9,356 nt of DNA from an uncultured Eubacteriales bacterium (GTDB lineage Bacteria > Bacillota_A > Clostridia > Christensenellales > Aristaeellaceae). Positions 6,953-9,356 of the stretch are shown piece by piece. The notes under the pieces are model-generated. The model ran no database searches, had not been told where the DNA came from, and saw only the letters and a program-made list of their open reading frames with translations. Where the stretch lies: assembly GCA_902775835.1 (NCBI GenBank), contig CACYNZ010000136.1:1-9356 (forward strand). Reading direction: 5' to 3'. The position numbers were made by a program, and so were the translations under genes. The first letter of the stretch is position 1. Each line of letters begins with the position of its first letter.

Positions 6953-8326
6953 TCAGAAGGTGACGGCCAGGGCCTGCATGACGGTATCCACCCCGATGAG
7001 CTTCATGCCCTCCGGAGCCGTGATGCGCTTCAGGTTTTCCCGGGGAAGGACCACAGTGGTAAAGCCCAGACGCTTGCATTCGGACAGGCGGCGGTCGCAC
7101 TGGGGAACCGCGCGTACTTCCCCGGCCAGTCCGACCTCGCCGAACACAGCGGTTTCCGGGGATACCGGCGCGTCCTTCAGCGAGGACGCCACGGCGATGC
7201 ACAGGGCAAGATCGGCGGCGGGCTCGGAAAGCTCCAGGCCGCCGGCTACGTTGATATACACGTCCTGGTTATAGGTTTTCATGCCGGTGCGCTTTTCCAG
7301 CACCGCGAGAAGCAGCATGATCCTGCCGGTGTCCGCGCCGTTGACCGTGCGGCGGGGCGTGGTATAGAAGCTCTGGGTGGCCAGGGCCTGGACATCGCAC
7401 AATAATGGACGTGAGCCTTCCAGTCCGCAGAAGACCACGGAACCGCTGGCGCCCTTTGCGCGGTGGGAGAGCAGCTGCTCACTGGGATTGGGCACGGTCT
7501 GCATGCCCTGCCCGGTCATCTGGAAAACGCCGAGCTCGTTCACGGAACCGAAGCGGTTCTTCACGGCGCGCAGCAGGCGGTACTGATGCTGATTGTCGCC
7601 CTCAAAATACAGGACCACGTCCACCATGTGCTCCAGCATTCTGGGACCGGCGATGGCGCCTTCCTTGGTCACATGTCCCACCAGGAACACGGAGGTGCCG
7701 CTTTCCTTGGCCATGCGCATGAGCATGGACGTGCACTCGCGGATCTGGGACACGGATCCCGGCGCGGATGCCATTTCCGGACGATACATGGTCTGGACGG
7801 AGTCCACCACCATGACATCGGGACTGAGCTCCTGCATGCGGGTTTCCACCTGATCCAGGGCGTTTTCGGCCAGGATATAGAGATTGGGCACATCAATGCC
7901 CAGTCGCGCGGCGCGCAGCTTGATCTGTCTTGCGCTTTCCTCGCCGCTCACATACAGCACCTTGCGGCCGCTTCTGCACAGATTGGCGCAGACCTGGATC
8001 AGCAGGGTGGATTTGCCGATGCCCGGATCACCGCCGAGCAGGATCAGGCCGCCCTCCACAATGCCGCCGCCGAGAACGCGGTCCAGCTCGTCTATGCCGG
8101 AGGAGGTGCGGATGGTCTGGTCTTCGGGAATATCCTTGAGCAGCATGGGCGCGCTTCCGGTGCCGGGACGCTGCTTGAGGGGCTTGGCGGGTGCCTTGTC
8201 CTGGGAAGCGGCCACCGCTTCCTCCATGGTGTTCCAGGAACCGCAGGACGGACAGCGGCCGGCCCATTTGGGGGATTCATAGCCGCAGGCAGTGCACGCA
8301 TAAACAACACGGGAACGGGATGCCAT
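6953..8326 (-). CDS. radA: DNA repair protein RadA (Sms)
   Basis: RadA is a RecA-like ATPase that promotes branch migration and processing of recombination intermediates. The protein is 457 residues, the standard length. The order of parts is: an N-terminal zinc finger with C11/C14 (CTAC) and C25/C28 (CPSC); a RecA-like core with Walker A GDPGIGKS (99-106) and Walker B VMVVD (171-175); the RadA-specific KNRFG motif (256-260); and a C-terminal Lon-like domain with YINVAGGLELSEPAADLA and FGEVGLAGEVRAV. All expected motifs are intact. The ATG at 8324-8326 follows AAGGAGG by 7 bases, which fixes the start. It is the first gene of a minus-strand operon with yacL. Its promoter lies in the divergent region shared with the secreted glycosidase-like gene. 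Confidence 0.98.
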   Translation of the reverse strand: MASRSRVVYACTACGYESPKWAGRCPSCGSWNTMEEAVAASQDKAPAKPLKQRPGTGSAPMLLKDIPEDQTIRTSSGIDELDRVLGGGIVEGGLILLGGDPGIGKSTLLIQVCANLCRSGRKVLYVSGEESARQIKLRAARLGIDVPNLYILAENALDQVETRMQELSPDVMVVDSVQTMYRPEMASAPGSVSQIRECTSMLMRMAKESGTSVFLVGHVTKEGAIAGPRMLEHMVDVVLYFEGDNQHQYRLLRAVKNRFGSVNELGVFQMTGQGMQTVPNPSEQLLSHRAKGASGSVVFCGLEGSRPLLCDVQALATQSFYTTPRRTVNGADTGRIMLLLAVLEKRTGMKTYNQDVYINVAGGLELSEPAADLALCIAVASSLKDAPVSPETAVFGEVGLAGEVRAVPQCDRRLSECKRLGFTTVVLPRENLKRITAPEGMKLIGVDTVMQALAVTF

Positions 8327-8362
8327 AGTCTGCCTCCTTACGCCGGGAAAAGAATCCTTTGC

Positions 8363-8391
8363 ATTATATCGGTTTTTCCCAAAAAGGGAAA
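8363..8391 (-). promoter_or_regulatory. radA-yacL promoter
   Basis: On the minus strand a perfect TATAAT box occupies 8368-8363. At 17-base spacing the -35 position reads TTTCCC (8391-8386), a poor 3/6 match to TTGACA, so this promoter is probably weak or activator-dependent. The predicted start near 8356 gives a leader of about 30 bases ending in the radA ribosome binding site. The -35 region overlaps the TTTCCC/GGGAAA inverted repeat. Confidence 0.6.
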
Positions 8392-8401
8392 TAGGCTGTG
8401 T

Positions 8402-8430
8402 TTGACAGGCTCTGACAGCGCCGATATAAT
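8402..8430 (+). promoter_or_regulatory. Consensus vegetative promoter for the NAGPA-domain gene
   Basis: TTGACA (8402-8407) and TATAAT (8425-8430) are both perfect consensus hexamers with the optimal 17-base spacer. The expected start is near 8437, giving a leader of about 55 bases. This is the strongest promoter in the window and suggests high, housekeeping-type expression unless repressed. Confidence 0.92.
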
Positions 8431-8439
8431 GAAATGTGC

Positions 8440-8456
8440 TCCGGGCGGGGCCCGGA
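8440..8456 (+). other. GC-rich hairpin at the 5' end of the NAGPA-domain mRNA
   Basis: TCCGGGC (8440-8446) and GCCCGGA (8450-8456) form a perfect 7-base-pair stem with a GGG loop. It begins about 3 bases after the predicted transcription start. The following bases are A-rich rather than T-rich, so it is not a terminator. It may protect the 5' end or be a regulatory structure. Confidence 0.45.
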
Positions 8457-8491
8457 CAGGAAAACTTACAGACAGAAACCGGAGGGTGGAT

Positions 8492-9356
8492 ATGTCCCGG
8501 GTTTTTTTACGAGTTGCTGCCATACTGATTCTGATTGCCTTTACGGCATTTCTTGTGCCGTCATCCATGCCGAGTGCGGAAGCCGAGGACTATGAGGTGC
8601 CCGCTTACGTGCCGGTGGAGCTGGAAGCGGAGAGCGTGGAACCGCTGCCGATGGGGGACAAGGCACCCTATGCGCCGCTGGAATCGGGCTACCTGCCGGA
8701 TGAGGCCGGGTATGTGGATCCCACGATCTCCGTGCGGATTGAAAAAATGCGCGCCTATGAAACGGATATCCGCCTGGTCTGGGTGCAGATCGCGGATCCC
8801 AGCCAGCTGAGAACGGAGCTGAACAAGCCGTATCCTTCCAAGTCCACGGCCTATGCTGAGCTCATCGCCAAGCGTGTCAGAGCCGTGGTTGCCATTAACG
8901 GCGACTACTTCATTGACCGCAAGGAAGGCGTTATTGTCCGCAACGGAGAAGTGCTGCGCACCAACTATTATACAGGGTTCGATGCCCTGGTGATTGACAA
9001 TGAGGGGGACTTTCATATTCTCCACGAGCCGGACGAGGCCGCCTTTGCGCCCTATGAAGGCCGGATCATGCACGCGTTCTCCTTCGGTCCCGGGCTGGTG
9101 ATTGACGGCGTTCGCACCACCGAGTTCACCGCCAAGACCATGTCGCCCACCAGGCCCACCCAGCGCATGGCGCTGTGCCAGATGGATCATCTGAGCTACC
9201 TGATCGTCTGCGGCGAAGGCCCGGAACAGCGCAACAGCGAGGGCATGACCCTGGATCAGTTCTCCCGGCTGCTGGAAAAGCTGGGCGTGCAGAACGCGTA
9301 TAACCTGGACGGCGGATCCTCCACCTGGCTGGTGCTGGACAACAAGAAGATCAATG
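8492..9356 (+). CDS. Secreted phosphodiester glycosidase (NAGPA-domain) protein, 3' end outside window
   Basis: The NAGPA family (named for mammalian N-acetylglucosamine-1-phosphodiester alpha-N-acetylglucosaminidase) hydrolyses sugar-1-phosphodiesters. In bacteria its members are exported, and the substrate is mostly unknown, with cell-wall polymers proposed. The first 288 residues are visible. Residues 1-31 look like a signal peptide: basic start MSRVFLR, hydrophobic core AAILILIAFTAFLV, and an AEA cleavage site. A proline- and acid-rich linker runs to about residue 80. The domain itself shows AINGDYF (134-140) and YNLDGGSSTW (270-279), both hallmark motifs. Where the family often has RTAIG, this protein reads QRMALCQ, keeping the arginine but with Cys at the glycine position. 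ATG 8492 lies 6 bases after GGAGG (8481-8485). The gene is divergent from radA under a perfect consensus promoter. A role in envelope polysaccharide processing is inference. The stop codon is not visible. Confidence 0.88.
   Translation, partial: MSRVFLRVAAILILIAFTAFLVPSSMPSAEAEDYEVPAYVPVELEAESVEPLPMGDKAPYAPLESGYLPDEAGYVDPTISVRIEKMRAYETDIRLVWVQIADPSQLRTELNKPYPSKSTAYAELIAKRVRAVVAINGDYFIDRKEGVIVRNGEVLRTNYYTGFDALVIDNEGDFHILHEPDEAAFAPYEGRIMHAFSFGPGLVIDGVRTTEFTAKTMSPTRPTQRMALCQMDHLSYLIVCGEGPEQRNSEGMTLDQFSRLLEKLGVQNAYNLDGGSSTWLVLDNKKIN

Larger units (their letters stand above)
8362..8431. repeat. 11-base inverted repeat containing both divergent -10 boxes
   Basis: CCGATATAATG occurs on the plus strand at 8421-8431. 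The same 11 bases occur on the minus strand at 8372-8362 (seen as CATTATATCGG on the plus strand). The copies are 48 bases apart and each contains the -10 hexamer of one of the two divergent promoters, plus identical flanking bases. Confidence 0.75.

Noticed and set aside
8327..8491. CtsR or LexA operator in the radA promoter region
   Set aside because: In Bacillus radA belongs to a CtsR-controlled operon, so I looked for GGTCAAA-type heptads and for Gram-positive SOS boxes (CGAAC...GTTCG). Neither is present.

Overview
This window reads like the chromosome of a fairly GC-rich (by eye, not counted) anaerobic Firmicute, most likely a member of the Clostridia. The evidence is strong AAGGAGG-type ribosome binding sites, a textbook vegetative sigma-factor promoter, a TTG start codon, a rubrerythrin gene, a VanY-fold envelope protein and a radA-yacL pair. 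I cannot place it to family from sequence alone. No insertion sequence, phage gene, CRISPR array, tRNA or rRNA is visible, and this looks like ordinary vertically inherited chromosome.

Left part, plus strand. The window opens inside pheT (phenylalanyl-tRNA synthetase beta chain, C-terminal ~307 residues), which ends at a hairpin terminator. A tight cluster follows: tldD (zinc metalloprotease subunit), tldE/pmbA (its non-metal partner) and a rubrerythrin gene. tldD and tldE are one base apart, and the rubrerythrin leader overlaps the tldE stop, so these three are probably one transcript with translational coupling. After a 174-base gap with an extended -10 promoter comes a membrane-anchored VanY-type (peptidase M15) protein. 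Its fold signatures are kept, but every zinc ligand and the catalytic glutamate are substituted, so it looks like a pseudoenzyme.

Centre. The VanY-like gene converges on a minus-strand pair across a hairpin (5741-5774) that can terminate transcription from both sides.

Right part. radA (DNA recombination/repair ATPase) and yacL (membrane PIN-TRAM protein) run leftwards as a two-gene operon. disA, which sits between them in Bacillus and many relatives, is absent. A 165-base divergent control region separates radA from a rightward gene for a secreted phosphodiester glycosidase (NAGPA-domain) protein that runs off the window end. This region holds a perfect consensus promoter for the secreted protein gene and a perfect -10 box for radA. 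Both -10 boxes lie in an identical 11-base sequence in opposite orientation.

The most interesting items are the metal-site-free VanY homologue, the radA-yacL junction lacking disA, and the symmetric divergent promoter region. No wholly new multi-gene system is evident.
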